64,000 bases of DNA. Source: Amycolatopsis alkalitolerans. GTDB taxonomy: Bacteria; Actinomycetota; Actinomycetes; Mycobacteriales; Pseudonocardiaceae. The notes below the pieces were generated by a model, which saw nothing but the letters and a program-made list of their open reading frames with translations, searched no databases and was not told the origin of the DNA. The position numbers and the translations under genes were made by a program. This document shows, piece after piece, positions 25,382 through 33,540 of this stretch (position 1 is the first letter of the stretch; each line of letters opens with the position of its first letter). The DNA is taken from contig NZ_VDFW01000002.1 of the NCBI RefSeq assembly GCF_006152065.1, positions 248,001-312,000 on the forward strand, in the 5' to 3' direction.

Positions 25382-26200
25382 ATGAGCGCGGAGGTCGAAG
25401 GGCAGCACATCCCCGAGGATGCGATGCGCCGGCTCGCCGAGATGCGGCCGGGGCAGAAGACCACGCTGTTCACCTCGGATCTGTCGGTCAACGAGTTCCT
25501 TCTGGTCCGGGAGGCGGGTTTCCGGCCGCTGGGCCTGGTGCTCGGCTCGAGCATCTACCACGTCGGCTTCCAGGTCGGCCGGTGGAGCAAGAACCAGGAA
25601 CTGGGCACGCTGTCCCAGGCCATGTACCACGCGCGCGAACTGGCGATGTCGCGGATGGAGGCCGAAGCGGACGTGCTCGGCGCGGACGGGATCGTCGGCG
25701 TCCGGCTGGAGATCGAGTTCAAGGAGTTCGGCAACGACCTGGCCGAGTTCGTCGCGGTCGGCACGGCGGTCAAAGCGGATGAACCGGGCAACTGGCGCAA
25801 CAACACCGGCCAGCCCTTCACCTCGGACCTGAACGGCCAGGACTTCTGGACGCTGGTGCAGGCCGGCTACGCGCCGCTGGGCATGGTGATGGGTTCGTGC
25901 GTCTACCACATCGCGCATCAGCGGTTCTGGCAGGCGGTCGGCAATATCGGCCAGAACGTCGAGGTCCCGCAGTTCACCGAGGCGCTCTACGACGCCCGTG
26001 AGCTCGCCATGTCCCGGATGCAGGCGGAAGCCGAGGCGCTCGAGGCCGAGGGCATCGTCGGCGTGCAGTTGCTGTCGCTACCGCATCACTGGGGCGGTCA
26101 CACGACGGAGTTCTTCGCGATCGGCACGGCGATCCGCCCGCTGCGCGAGGACCACATCATCAGCAAACCGCAACTCGTCCTGCCCCTGGTGGATTCATGA
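25382..26200 (+). CDS. Tandem YbjQ-domain (UPF0145, heavy-metal-binding-type) protein 2
   Basis: A 272-residue paralogue of the upstream product with two well-preserved YbjQ domains. Each carries LFTSDL/PFTSDL, G(F/Y)xPLG(L/M)V(L/M)GS and an ARELAMSRM(E/Q)AEA(D/E) helix, followed by GIVGV and (A/F)(V/I)GTA. It starts 28 bp after the first gene and ends overlapping the third (ATGA). Repeated helix and strand motifs suggest each chain contributes two subunits to the YbjQ ring. The ligand is unproven; no obvious Cys/His metal cluster is visible, so the metal annotation should be treated cautiously. Confidence 0.8.
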   Translation: MSAEVEGQHIPEDAMRRLAEMRPGQKTTLFTSDLSVNEFLLVREAGFRPLGLVLGSSIYHVGFQVGRWSKNQELGTLSQAMYHARELAMSRMEAEADVLGADGIVGVRLEIEFKEFGNDLAEFVAVGTAVKADEPGNWRNNTGQPFTSDLNGQDFWTLVQAGYAPLGMVMGSCVYHIAHQRFWQAVGNIGQNVEVPQFTEALYDARELAMSRMQAEAEALEAEGIVGVQLLSLPHHWGGHTTEFFAIGTAIRPLREDHIISKPQLVLPLVDS

Positions 26201-26607
26201 CCGGGGAGCCCGGTCCCGGCTGGGACATGCACGTGGTGATCGCCTCGCTGCGGGCGGACCGGTCGGATGTCGAGTCCTACGCCCGGGTGCTCACCCACAC
26301 CCTCCGCGAGGCGCTGCCCGAAGGCATGGTGGAGATCGACTACCGCCGGTCGGTGGCCGACCGCATGGCGGGCCGGCCCGGCCAGCCGCTCGCGCTGCGG
26401 GTGCGCGGCGACGACCGGGAACTGGAACTGCGCCAGGGCAAACGTGGTGTGGACGCCGAAGTCCGCACCGTGGTCCGGGACGTGGTGATCAGCCGCAAGA
26501 CGATCACCGTCGACGACTGGCTCTCCCTCCTCGCGGAGGAACTCGGCAGACTTGCCGAACGCGACGCCACGGCACGGGCGGCGCTGGCCCGCCTGCTGGG
26601 CGGATAG
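26197..26607 (+). CDS. Conserved protein coupled to the YbjQ operon
   Basis: A 136-residue soluble protein, translationally coupled to the second YbjQ gene by an ATGA overlap. It has an N-terminal strand-helix (MHVVIASLRADRSDVESYAR), a basic central part (YRRSVADRMAGRP), a strand pair (LALRVRGDDRELELRQG) and a C-terminal helix bundle (DDWLSLLAEELGRLAERD). I do not recognise a named family. The strict coupling suggests it acts with the YbjQ-domain proteins. Confidence 0.7.
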   Translation: MTGEPGPGWDMHVVIASLRADRSDVESYARVLTHTLREALPEGMVEIDYRRSVADRMAGRPGQPLALRVRGDDRELELRQGKRGVDAEVRTVVRDVVISRKTITVDDWLSLLAEELGRLAERDATARAALARLLGG

Positions 26608-26615
26608 GGCGATGT

Positions 26616-26630
26616 GTCTCAGATTGAGAC
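26616..26630. promoter_or_regulatory. GTCTCA-N3-TGAGAC palindrome
   Basis: GTCTCAGATTGAGAC is a perfect palindrome with a 3-base centre, starting eight bases after the YbjQ-operon stop codon. It resembles TGTCTCA...TGAGACA sites bound by GAF/Fis-type activators of actinobacterial alcohol and aromatic oxidation genes (from memory). No such gene follows, so the site may be orphaned. Confidence 0.35.
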
Positions 26631-26664
26631 CGCAGCGAGGCTCCGGGCGCGCTATTCCTGATAC

Positions 26665-26934
26665 ATGACGGAGCAGGGCGGCACCCGACCGGGCGAGTCA
26701 CGGGAAGCGCACGTGACCTGCCTGGACCGCGCGCGCCACGCGCTGATCCGTGCCGGCTGGCGGCTCGACGACGTCATCACCGGGGACCCGCGCGTCAGGA
26801 TACCCGGACGGTCCGATATGGACAGTCTGCGGACCGGCGCACTCGCGGGAGCTGGAGACAAACGGGGGATACCCGCCGGTGACGCTCTCGCCACCCGTTT
26901 GCCCGGATCCGGCTGCCTTCACCGACCGCCATGA
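26665..26934 (+). CDS. Doubtful small ORF in a gene-poor gap
   Basis: An 89-residue frame starting MTEQGGTRPGES with a moderately convincing first half (LDRARHALIRAGWRLDDVIT) and a disordered second half. An overlapping frame to about 27046 also shows some protein-like stretches (HHLTSDQLGPAALRRLEET). I cannot decide between a short real gene and a degraded remnant. No family is recognised. The rest of the gap from 26935 to 27169 shows nothing I can support. Confidence 0.2.
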   Translation: MTEQGGTRPGESREAHVTCLDRARHALIRAGWRLDDVITGDPRVRIPGRSDMDSLRTGALAGAGDKRGIPAGDALATRLPGSGCLHRPP

Positions 26935-27169
26935 CGGGTCGGCGCCTCTTGGTTATCCGGCGGTGCACCACTTGACCAGCGACCAGCTCGGGCCGGCCGC
27001 GCTCCGTCGCCTGGAGGAAACCGGTGACGCGGGCAGGGAAGGCTGACCGTCACGTTCGCCGACGCCGCCACGTACTGGTGGCCCGAGGCCGTCGTGTTCG
27101 CGGGCCGGGAGCTCGGCCCTCGGCACGGGGCTGGGCCTCAAGGTTGCCGATGGTGAGAGACTGTGCGGC

Positions 27170-27865
27170 GTGGCGACCTTCGTTCTCATCCACGGCGGCT
27201 GGAGCGGCGCACACGGGTGGCGAGCCGTTCGCAAGGTGCTCGCGGCCGGCGGGCATGAGGTGTTCACCCCGAGCCTGACCGGGATCGGGGAACGTGTCCA
27301 CCTCGCCGGCCCGATGGTCGATCTCACCACCCACGTGCATGACGTCGTCAACCACGTCGTGTTCGAGGATCTGCGGGACATCGTCGCGGTGGGGTATTCC
27401 TACGGCGGCGCCGTCGTCACGGGCGCGCTGGCGCATATCCACGACCGCATCCGCGAACTCGTGTACCTCGACGCGTTCGTGCCCGCGGACGGGGAGAGCG
27501 TGTCAGGCCAGGCTGGTCCCTCGCTGGTCGGGCTCGGCGACCAATGGCTCGTGCCGCCCGCTGACCGTCAGTACGACGACCCGGACGAGGGCGCGTGGCA
27601 GTCGGCCCGGCGCGTACCGCATCCGGTGCGCTGCTTCACCGAGCCGGTCCGCCTCCCGCGGCCGGTCGAGGAATACGACTTCGGTCTGACCTACATCAAG
27701 GCCACTGTGGACCCGGTCGGAGGCAACCCGTTCTGGGTGGCCGCCGAGCACGCCAGGGCGTCGAACCACTGAAAATACCACGAGATCGCGACGAACCACA
27801 TGGTGGCCAGCAACCGTCCCCACGAGCTGGCCGGGCTGCTCACGACGATCAGCGAGGCACGATAG
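27170..27865 (+). pseudogene. Alpha/beta-hydrolase esterase interrupted by an in-frame TGA
   Basis: The frame begins (GTG) ATFVLIHGGWSGAHGW, with oxyanion-hole residues, and the nucleophile elbow is GYSYGGAV at about residue 86, typical of the plant-methylesterase-like hydrolase group. Translation stops after 200 residues at ASNH. The same frame continues KYHEIATNHMVASNRPHELA to a TAG at 27865. The histidine in TNHMV is the expected catalytic His, so the stop removes part of the Ser-Asp-His triad. TGA in place of TGG is the simplest explanation. The product is either inactive or the base is a sequencing error. Confidence 0.75.
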
Positions 27866-27878
27866 CGGGGCAGCACGC

Positions 27879-30344
27879 TCAGGATGGCGGCTTCGGGCCC
27901 ACCAGGACCCGCAACTGTTCGAGCAGATCGTCGCGGGACTCGCAGCTGAACCGCTGCCGCATCCGGGCTACGTGGTACTCGACGGTCTTCGCCGAGATGA
28001 ACAGGCGCCGGCCGATTTCCTTGTAGGTGACCCCGGCGACGACCAGTTCGGCCACCTCGCGTTCCCGTTCGCTGAGCGCGTCCGCGGTACCGGCCGGCGC
28101 TTCCGCCCGCGGTGCCCGGCCGGCGCCTTCGGCACCCTGCAGCGCGCGGGCGCAGTCGAGCAGGCGGAGCATCGCCCTGCGGTCGGTGGTGCGGATCGCG
28201 GCCTGCCCGGCCAGCCGCGGACCGTCCCACCGCAGACCGGCTTCGGTCAGGCCGCGGGCCGCCGACTCGATCCGGTCGGGATCGATGGTTCCGGACAGCA
28301 CGTCGAGCCAGCCACGGGCGGCCGTGGCCAAGGCCGCGAAGTACGGGTGCTGGTCCGCCACCGCCGCCAGCGCGGCGGCATGGGGTTCGGCGGCGTCCGG
28401 GTGTTCGCCGACGACCGCGGCGTACATCCGGTGCCACCGCAAGGTCGCCTCCCACAACGGAGGATTGCCCAGCTTCCCGAGCAGGACGCCGGCCTCCTTC
28501 AGTTGCGGCGCGAGCCGGCCTGCCGCACCGAGCCGGGTGGCGGCCACCGTCAGTTCTCCCAATGGCAGCAGCGAAAACAGGTCGACCGGATGGCGCACGG
28601 CCAGCTCCCTCGCCTGGTCCCAGATGTTCCGCACCGCGCCGAGATCGCTTTCCCGGCGGGCGATCCCGACCTCCAGCGCCGAAGCCATCAGCGCATCGCG
28701 AAGCTCCGGTGTGCCGGGTTCCCGGCCGGCCTCGGCCAGTTTCGCCCTGGCAGCGGCCGTGTCTCCGCGCAGCATGGCGCCCCACGCTTGCAGCAGCCGG
28801 TGCCGGCGGGCGGCGAGCGTGCCGCCCATTCTCGCGTCGATCGCACGCTCCAGCACCAGGTCGGCGACCATGAACTCGCCGCAGTGCAGCGCCACCAGCG
28901 CGGCCAGCGCGGCCGGGGTGTCAGGCAGCAGTTCCGTGCGCCCCACCGGTTCCAGCATCGACGAGGCGCGGGTCAGGGTGGCGAGCGCGCCGGCGCCGTC
29001 GCGCACCGACTGGTGGACACCGTGCGCCAGCTGTGCGGCGGCGCTGGCCGCCAGCACCGGTGGACCGCTGTGGCGATGCTCGGCAAGCAGCCGCTCGGCT
29101 TCGGTCAGGTGCCCCGTCCCGATCAGGCCGATCACCGCGAACGACGACCCGGACCACCGGTACAGCTCGGCACTGGACCCGAGCAGGCCCCGGTAGGCGA
29201 GTGCGGTGCCCGCGACGTTGGCGGCGTGGGCCCGGTCCGCTTCGCCGGCGTCGGCCAGCATGCCGTCGGCCAGCCGCAAGGCGGTGTCGAAATCGCCTGC
29301 CTGGGCGGCGGCCTGCGCCCGGCGGCCCGCCACAGCGGCGGCCGGCGTCCCGGCGGCGATCGCGGCGGCATAGAGTTCGCCGGCCAGTTCCGGCGATTCG
29401 GCGAGCGCCTCGTCCCCGGCCTGCTCGAACCCCGCGGCGACGCTCCGGCCACTCGCCCCGGTTCCCAGCAGGGGACGAACCAGGTCGAGCACGGGGCCGC
29501 CGCGCTCCCGCTGTGCCTCGACGAGTTGCTGCTGCACCAACAGTTTGCGTTCGCCCGGGCTGAGCGCGGTGATGGCCAGCCGGGCGACAGGCAGCAGCGC
29601 ACCGCCGCCGTCCAGCATTCCCGTCGCGCGGGCGCCGCCCGTCACCTCGCATGCGGTGTCCACGTCGAGGCCGAGCAACGTGGTCAGCGTCTCGGCGGGC
29701 AGGCCGGGCGAGAGCGCCTTGCCGAGCAGCAGCCGGTGCACCCCTGGGTCGAGCCGGTCGAACTCGGGCTGGAACCCCGCGATGGCCGCCCGCGGCACCT
29801 GGAACGGCGCGTTCGCATCGCGTAAGGCGTGCAGCACCCGATCGACGTACCGCGGCACGCCGCCCGTTTGGCTCTCCAGCAGATCGACGAGACCGGCCGG
29901 CGGGTCCGCGCCGAGCAGCGCGGTGGCCCGCTGGGCGATGCCCGCGCGGTCCAGTGGCTCGAGCAGCAACGGCGGCGCGCTGCGTTCCAGGAGGCCGGCG
30001 AGTTCGGCCAGCGCGGGCGATCGCGGCCACGGCCGGTAGGCGACCATCAGCCGCGCGTGCTCGGCCACCGCGACCTTGACCAGGAATTCCATCTGGTCGT
30101 GCGGCAGCCGATGGGCGTCGTCGACCACGATCACGGCTCGCCGTGTCTCGTCAGCGAGCGCTTCGCCGAGGCTCAGCACGGGTACATCGGCGTCCCGCAG
30201 CAGGCGGCGCAACTCGTCGAGCAGCGTGCTCTTGCCGTACCCGCCGGGTGCGACGATCGCGGCGCGTACCGGCGCGAGCGGATCGGCGCCGAGCGCACCT
30301 GCCAGTTTCCGGACTTCAGCACTGGCGACCAACACGTCCGGCAT
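27879..30344 (-). CDS. iniR: IniR-like large ATP-binding LuxR regulator
   Basis: An 821-residue protein with Walker A (APGGYGKS, residues 33-40), a Walker B-like AVIVVDDAHRLP near 93, a long helical-repeat middle and a C-terminal LuxR helix-turn-helix (LSEREREVAELVVAG, then LFISAKTVEYHVARMRQRF). In mycobacteria Rv0339c (IniR), about 830 residues, lies near the iniBAC operon and regulates it. Here an IniB-domain gene is divergent and 206 bp away, which supports the symbol. Expected role: sensing envelope stress and activating iniB. Mapping to IniR relies on synteny and architecture. Confidence 0.75.
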   Translation of the reverse strand: MPDVLVASAEVRKLAGALGADPLAPVRAAIVAPGGYGKSTLLDELRRLLRDADVPVLSLGEALADETRRAVIVVDDAHRLPHDQMEFLVKVAVAEHARLMVAYRPWPRSPALAELAGLLERSAPPLLLEPLDRAGIAQRATALLGADPPAGLVDLLESQTGGVPRYVDRVLHALRDANAPFQVPRAAIAGFQPEFDRLDPGVHRLLLGKALSPGLPAETLTTLLGLDVDTACEVTGGARATGMLDGGGALLPVARLAITALSPGERKLLVQQQLVEAQRERGGPVLDLVRPLLGTGASGRSVAAGFEQAGDEALAESPELAGELYAAAIAAGTPAAAVAGRRAQAAAQAGDFDTALRLADGMLADAGEADRAHAANVAGTALAYRGLLGSSAELYRWSGSSFAVIGLIGTGHLTEAERLLAEHRHSGPPVLAASAAAQLAHGVHQSVRDGAGALATLTRASSMLEPVGRTELLPDTPAALAALVALHCGEFMVADLVLERAIDARMGGTLAARRHRLLQAWGAMLRGDTAAARAKLAEAGREPGTPELRDALMASALEVGIARRESDLGAVRNIWDQARELAVRHPVDLFSLLPLGELTVAATRLGAAGRLAPQLKEAGVLLGKLGNPPLWEATLRWHRMYAAVVGEHPDAAEPHAAALAAVADQHPYFAALATAARGWLDVLSGTIDPDRIESAARGLTEAGLRWDGPRLAGQAAIRTTDRRAMLRLLDCARALQGAEGAGRAPRAEAPAGTADALSEREREVAELVVAGVTYKEIGRRLFISAKTVEYHVARMRQRFSCESRDDLLEQLRVLVGPKPPS

Positions 30345-30407
30345 GGTCGTGATAACCCCCCGTCACTGACCGTATAGGCCTAGTGACCCTAGTCGGTGGG
30401 CCATTTG

Positions 30408-30423
30408 GACCCCTAGTGGGGTC
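30408..30423. promoter_or_regulatory. GACCCC-TAGT-GGGGTC palindrome between iniR and iniB
   Basis: A 16-bp inverted repeat in the iniR-iniB intergenic region. Related half-sites (GACCCTAG nearby at about 30385 and TGACCCCC at about 30440) flank it, suggesting cooperative binding by one protein, probably the adjacent LuxR-type regulator. It is about 130 bases from the iniB start. Confidence 0.4.
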
Positions 30424-30550
30424 GGCCGGGGACTCGGAGTGACCCCCGATGACGCTCGGACACGACAGGACTACCCTCCTCGCGAGGCAAGGTGACTTGA
30501 TCTCAAATCGTACTGCTCATCCAGTGGCTATTTTTCGAGGGAAGACGACT

Positions 30551-31738
30551 ATGGGGCCGGTGCAGACACTGCACGAATTCGTAATGAACCTCCTGAGCGA
30601 CAACCAGGCTCTGGCGGGCTTCGACACCAACCCGCAGGCGATGCTGAACGCCGCCGGGCTGCCTGACGTCACCCCGGCGGACGTGCACGAGATCATTCCG
30701 CTCGTCATGGACACCGCGCCCGCCTCCGTGGCGGCACCGCTGAGCTCCTTCGCCGCCGGCGGCGACGTCGCGCCCACGTTGGACAACGCGGTGGCGACCG
30801 TCGGCGGCGCCGCGTCCCCGCTGCTGAGCGACGTCACCCACGTCGCCGCCGGCGCGCTGGGCAGCCTGCCGGACCTGAGCGGCGTGTTCGGCACGGCCAG
30901 CGATCTGGCGGGCGCGACCGGCGTGAACACCGTCGCGGACACCGCCCTCCACACCGCCTCGGGCATCGTGCACGAGGTCGCGGGCGCGGTCGGCGGCGTG
31001 CCGGTGGTCGGGCCGCTGGTGGACGCCGAAGACGTGGACCTGCAGAACACCGCTGCCGCAGTACACGAGCACGTGGCCGACGGCAAGCTCGTCGGTTCGG
31101 TGGTCGACGCGGCGACGAACCACCTCGGCGACGCCCAGTTGACGCATGCCGCGATCAACACCGTGAGCTCGCTGCCGGGTGTCGGCGGCCCGCTCGGCGA
31201 CCTGGCCGGCCAGGTCCGGTTCGACGGCGGCGCGGCGCTCGGCATCGGCAACGAGACCCTCGGGTCCACGCCGGTCGGCGTGCCGAGCGGGCAGGCCCTC
31301 GCGAGTCAGTTCCTCGGCGGCGACTTCGGCCCGAACGGCGACCTGTCCAGCACGCTGGACCACGCCGCGGCCACCCTCCCCGCGGCGCCTGCCGTTCCGG
31401 CACTCCCGGCCGTGCCCGCCCTGCCGGCGGTCCCCGCGGTTCCCGCGGTGCACGCGCTCCCGGCCGTGCCGGCGGTTCCCGCCGTGCCCGCGGTGCCGAA
31501 CCCGAGCGACGCCGTCAGCACGGTGACCGGCACCGCGAGCGGTCTCGCCGCGCACGCGCCTGTCGCGGGCCCCGTCGTGGACCACGCCCTGAGCTCGTTC
31601 GGTGGCTCCGGCGTCACCGACCTGCATCACGACGTGAGCGCGGTGCAGGATCACGTCAGCAGCATCGCTCCGCACACCGACGCGCTGGACCTGCACAGCG
31701 CGGAGACCCCGCTGCACGACCTCGGCCTCGGGCTCTGA
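30551..31738 (+). CDS. iniB: IniB N-terminal-domain protein
   Basis: A 395-residue protein. Residues 1-60 match the IniB N-terminal domain (TLHEFVMNLLSDNQALAGFD, then AMLNAAGLPDVTPADVHEII). The remainder is a long low-complexity region rich in Ala, Gly, Val and Asp. It includes a Pro-Ala-Val repeat at about residues 275-320 built from PAVPAL/PAVPAV units and ends in short amphipathic segments. Mycobacterial iniB is induced by cell-wall inhibitors with iniA and iniC, which encode dynamin-like proteins; neither follows here. The ATG has GAGGG upstream. The repeat suggests a flexible, wall-associated or scaffolding protein. Confidence 0.78.
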   Translation: MGPVQTLHEFVMNLLSDNQALAGFDTNPQAMLNAAGLPDVTPADVHEIIPLVMDTAPASVAAPLSSFAAGGDVAPTLDNAVATVGGAASPLLSDVTHVAAGALGSLPDLSGVFGTASDLAGATGVNTVADTALHTASGIVHEVAGAVGGVPVVGPLVDAEDVDLQNTAAAVHEHVADGKLVGSVVDAATNHLGDAQLTHAAINTVSSLPGVGGPLGDLAGQVRFDGGAALGIGNETLGSTPVGVPSGQALASQFLGGDFGPNGDLSSTLDHAAATLPAAPAVPALPAVPALPAVPAVPAVHALPAVPAVPAVPAVPNPSDAVSTVTGTASGLAAHAPVAGPVVDHALSSFGGSGVTDLHHDVSAVQDHVSSIAPHTDALDLHSAETPLHDLGLGL

Positions 31739-31750
31739 TCGTCGGCACCA

Positions 31751-31785
31751 CGGGCCCGGACCTTCCCCGCGGAGGTCCGGGCCCG
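31751..31785. terminator. Strong bidirectional hairpin
   Basis: CGGGCCCGGACCT and AGGTCCGGGCCCG form a 13-bp perfect stem with a 9-base loop. It sits 12 bases after the iniB stop and 8 bases before the convergent LLM-oxidoreductase stop, so it should terminate both genes. Confidence 0.8.
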
Positions 31786-31792
31786 TCGCTGT

Positions 31793-32815
31793 TCAGCGCC
31801 AGCCGAGTTCCGGTGCCACGTAGGTGAGGATGTTCTCGAGCAGGTGGGCGTTGTAGTCGACCCCGAGCTGGTTCGGGATCGTCAGCAGCAGCGTGTCCGC
31901 GGCCTGGATGGCCTCGTCTTCCTTGAGCTGGGTGACCAGCACGTCGGGCTCGGCGGCGTAGGAACGTCCGAAGATCGCCCGCGTGGTTTCGTCGATCATG
32001 CCGATCTGGTCGTGCGAGTCGCCGTCGTGGCCGAAGTAGGCCCGGTCGGTGTCGGTGGTCAGGGCGAAAATGCTGCGGCTGACCGACACTCGCGGCTCTC
32101 GCGCGTGACCGGCCTTTCGCCACGCTTCGCGGTAGGCCTCGATCTGCTTGCGCTGCTGGACGTGCAGCGGCTCGCCGCCTTCGTCGTTCTTGAGCGTGGA
32201 GCTCTGCAGGTTCATGCCCAGTTTGGCGGCCCAGACACCGGTCGCGTTCGAACCGGAGCCCCACCAGATGCGCTCCCGCAGTCCTTCGGAGTACGGCTCG
32301 ATCCGCAGCAGGCCCGGCGGGTTGGCGAACATCGGCCGCGGGTTCGGCCGCGCGAAGCCCTCGCCCTCGATCACCTTGAGGAAGACCTCGGTGTGCCGGC
32401 GGGCCATATCCGCGTCGGACTCACCGTCGGCCGGGGCGAAACCGAAGTAACGCCAGCCCTCGATGACCTGCTCGGGGGAGCCCCGGCTGATGCCGAGCTG
32501 GAGCCGGCCGCCGGAGATGAGGTCGGCGGCGCCCGCGTCCTCGGCCATGTACATCGGGTTCTCGTAGCGCATGTCGATCACGCCGGTGCCGATCTCGATC
32601 TTCGAGGTGCGCGCCCCGATCGCCGAAAGCAGCGGGAACGGGCTGGCCGCCTGGCGGGCGAAGTGGTGCACGCGGAAGTACGCGCCGTCGGCACCGAGCT
32701 CCTCGGCGGCGACCGCCAGATCGATCGACTGATGCAGGAAGTCGGCGCCGGACCGGGTCTGCGAGTGCGGGCTCGACGACCAGTGACCGAACGAGAGGAA
32801 TCCGATCTTTTTCAC
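31793..32815 (-). CDS. LLM-class (luciferase-like) flavin-dependent oxidoreductase
   Basis: A 340-residue TIM-barrel protein of the bacterial luciferase-like family. Visible features are KKIGFLSFGHW at the N-terminus, EELGADGAYFRVHHFARQ, ARTSKIEIGTGVIDMRYENP and ISGGRLQLGISRGSPEQV. These form the FMN/F420 phosphate and substrate pocket seen in the family. It could use FMNH2 or coenzyme F420, as is common in this lineage; the substrate is unknown. It is monocistronic, shares a hairpin terminator with iniB, and its upstream region contains a MITE-like element. Confidence 0.85.
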   Translation of the reverse strand: MKKIGFLSFGHWSSSPHSQTRSGADFLHQSIDLAVAAEELGADGAYFRVHHFARQAASPFPLLSAIGARTSKIEIGTGVIDMRYENPMYMAEDAGAADLISGGRLQLGISRGSPEQVIEGWRYFGFAPADGESDADMARRHTEVFLKVIEGEGFARPNPRPMFANPPGLLRIEPYSEGLRERIWWGSGSNATGVWAAKLGMNLQSSTLKNDEGGEPLHVQQRKQIEAYREAWRKAGHAREPRVSVSRSIFALTTDTDRAYFGHDGDSHDQIGMIDETTRAIFGRSYAAEPDVLVTQLKEDEAIQAADTLLLTIPNQLGVDYNAHLLENILTYVAPELGWR

Positions 32816-32982
32816 GCCACCTCACAGCGCCCGGCGGCCGGGTTTGATTCCCGCGTGCCGCCACAGTGTGAGCAGGACGTGAGATCGCCAGCCGGCATTT
32901 CACCCTTGCCGGTGGCGGAAGGCACTTCAGCGTAGGCCACTCGCCACACCAGGCTCCTTCCGCGTCCGGCGTGCCTCAGTGC

Positions 32983-33214
32983 CTAGTGTCGTGTGATCCT
33001 GTCCGGTTTACGTTGCCGTGTTTGCCCGTAGGGTCGTTGGGTTTGTCCGCTGCGGTGTCGAGTTGGCTGGTCCGGTCGCTGACTGTGCCCCCGGCGACAG
33101 CGGCCGGCCAACTCGATAACGCCCCGAGCCAACTCTGCGACGCCAAGGGCCAACTCAGTAGCCTGGCAAACAAACACACCCGCGCGCAAAGACAACAAGA
33201 TCACGAAACACTAG
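32983..33214. repeat. MITE-like element with 21-bp-spaced GCCAACTC iterons
   Basis: The left end CTAGTGTCGTGTGATC and right end GATCACGAAACACTAG are imperfect inverted repeats, each ending in CTAG with TA at the same place as in the IS630 remnant near 3278. There is no coding content. Inside, GCCAACTC occurs three times at exactly 21-bp intervals (33107, 33128, 33149), with one inverted copy (GAGTTGGC) at 33060. I interpret it as a non-autonomous TA-target element. Its right end lies just before a truncated permease gene, so it may mark the breakpoint. Confidence 0.5.
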
Positions 33215-33234
33215 ACGAGATCCTTCGGCACAGT

Positions 33235-33535
33235 ATCGATCGTGGGTGGCGCGAAGGTGGCCGGTATCGGCCGGGGCGCGGTGTTCTACCCGCCGGACGC
33301 GCGGTCCACGGGCGTCAGCTGGGCACTCGTCGTCGGCCGGGACGGCGGCATCCTCGGCCCGCTCGTGGCCGGTGCCGCGCTCGGCGCCGGCTGGGCTGGG
33401 ATGCACGCACAGCGTTCCTCATGCTCGCGGTCCCGGTGGTGGCTTCGGCGATCACGGTGCGCTACCTCGGCCGCCGGTCTCGCCGCACCGCGGTCACGCG
33501 GGCCGCGAGGCGAGCAATCGTCGGCGGGCTGAGGG
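33235..33535 (+). pseudogene. C-terminal remnant of an aromatic-acid-type MFS permease
   Basis: Readable as GIGRGAVFYPPDARSTGVSW, GGILGPLVAGAALGAGW, then after a frame change DARTAFLMLAVPVVASAITV and RYLGRRSRR. These resemble the last three membrane segments of AAHS-family (PcaK/BenK-like) transporters. The frame break coincides with a tandem GCTGG GCTGG duplication around 33390, and removing five bases restores the frame. All N-terminal parts are missing. The MITE-like element ends about 20 bases upstream. Confidence 0.6.
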
Positions 33536-33540
33536 GTACG

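Noticed and set aside
30449-30550. Upstream start for iniB at 30449
   Set aside because: The extra 34 residues are not IniB-like; the ATG at 30551 has a ribosome site and begins the conserved domain.
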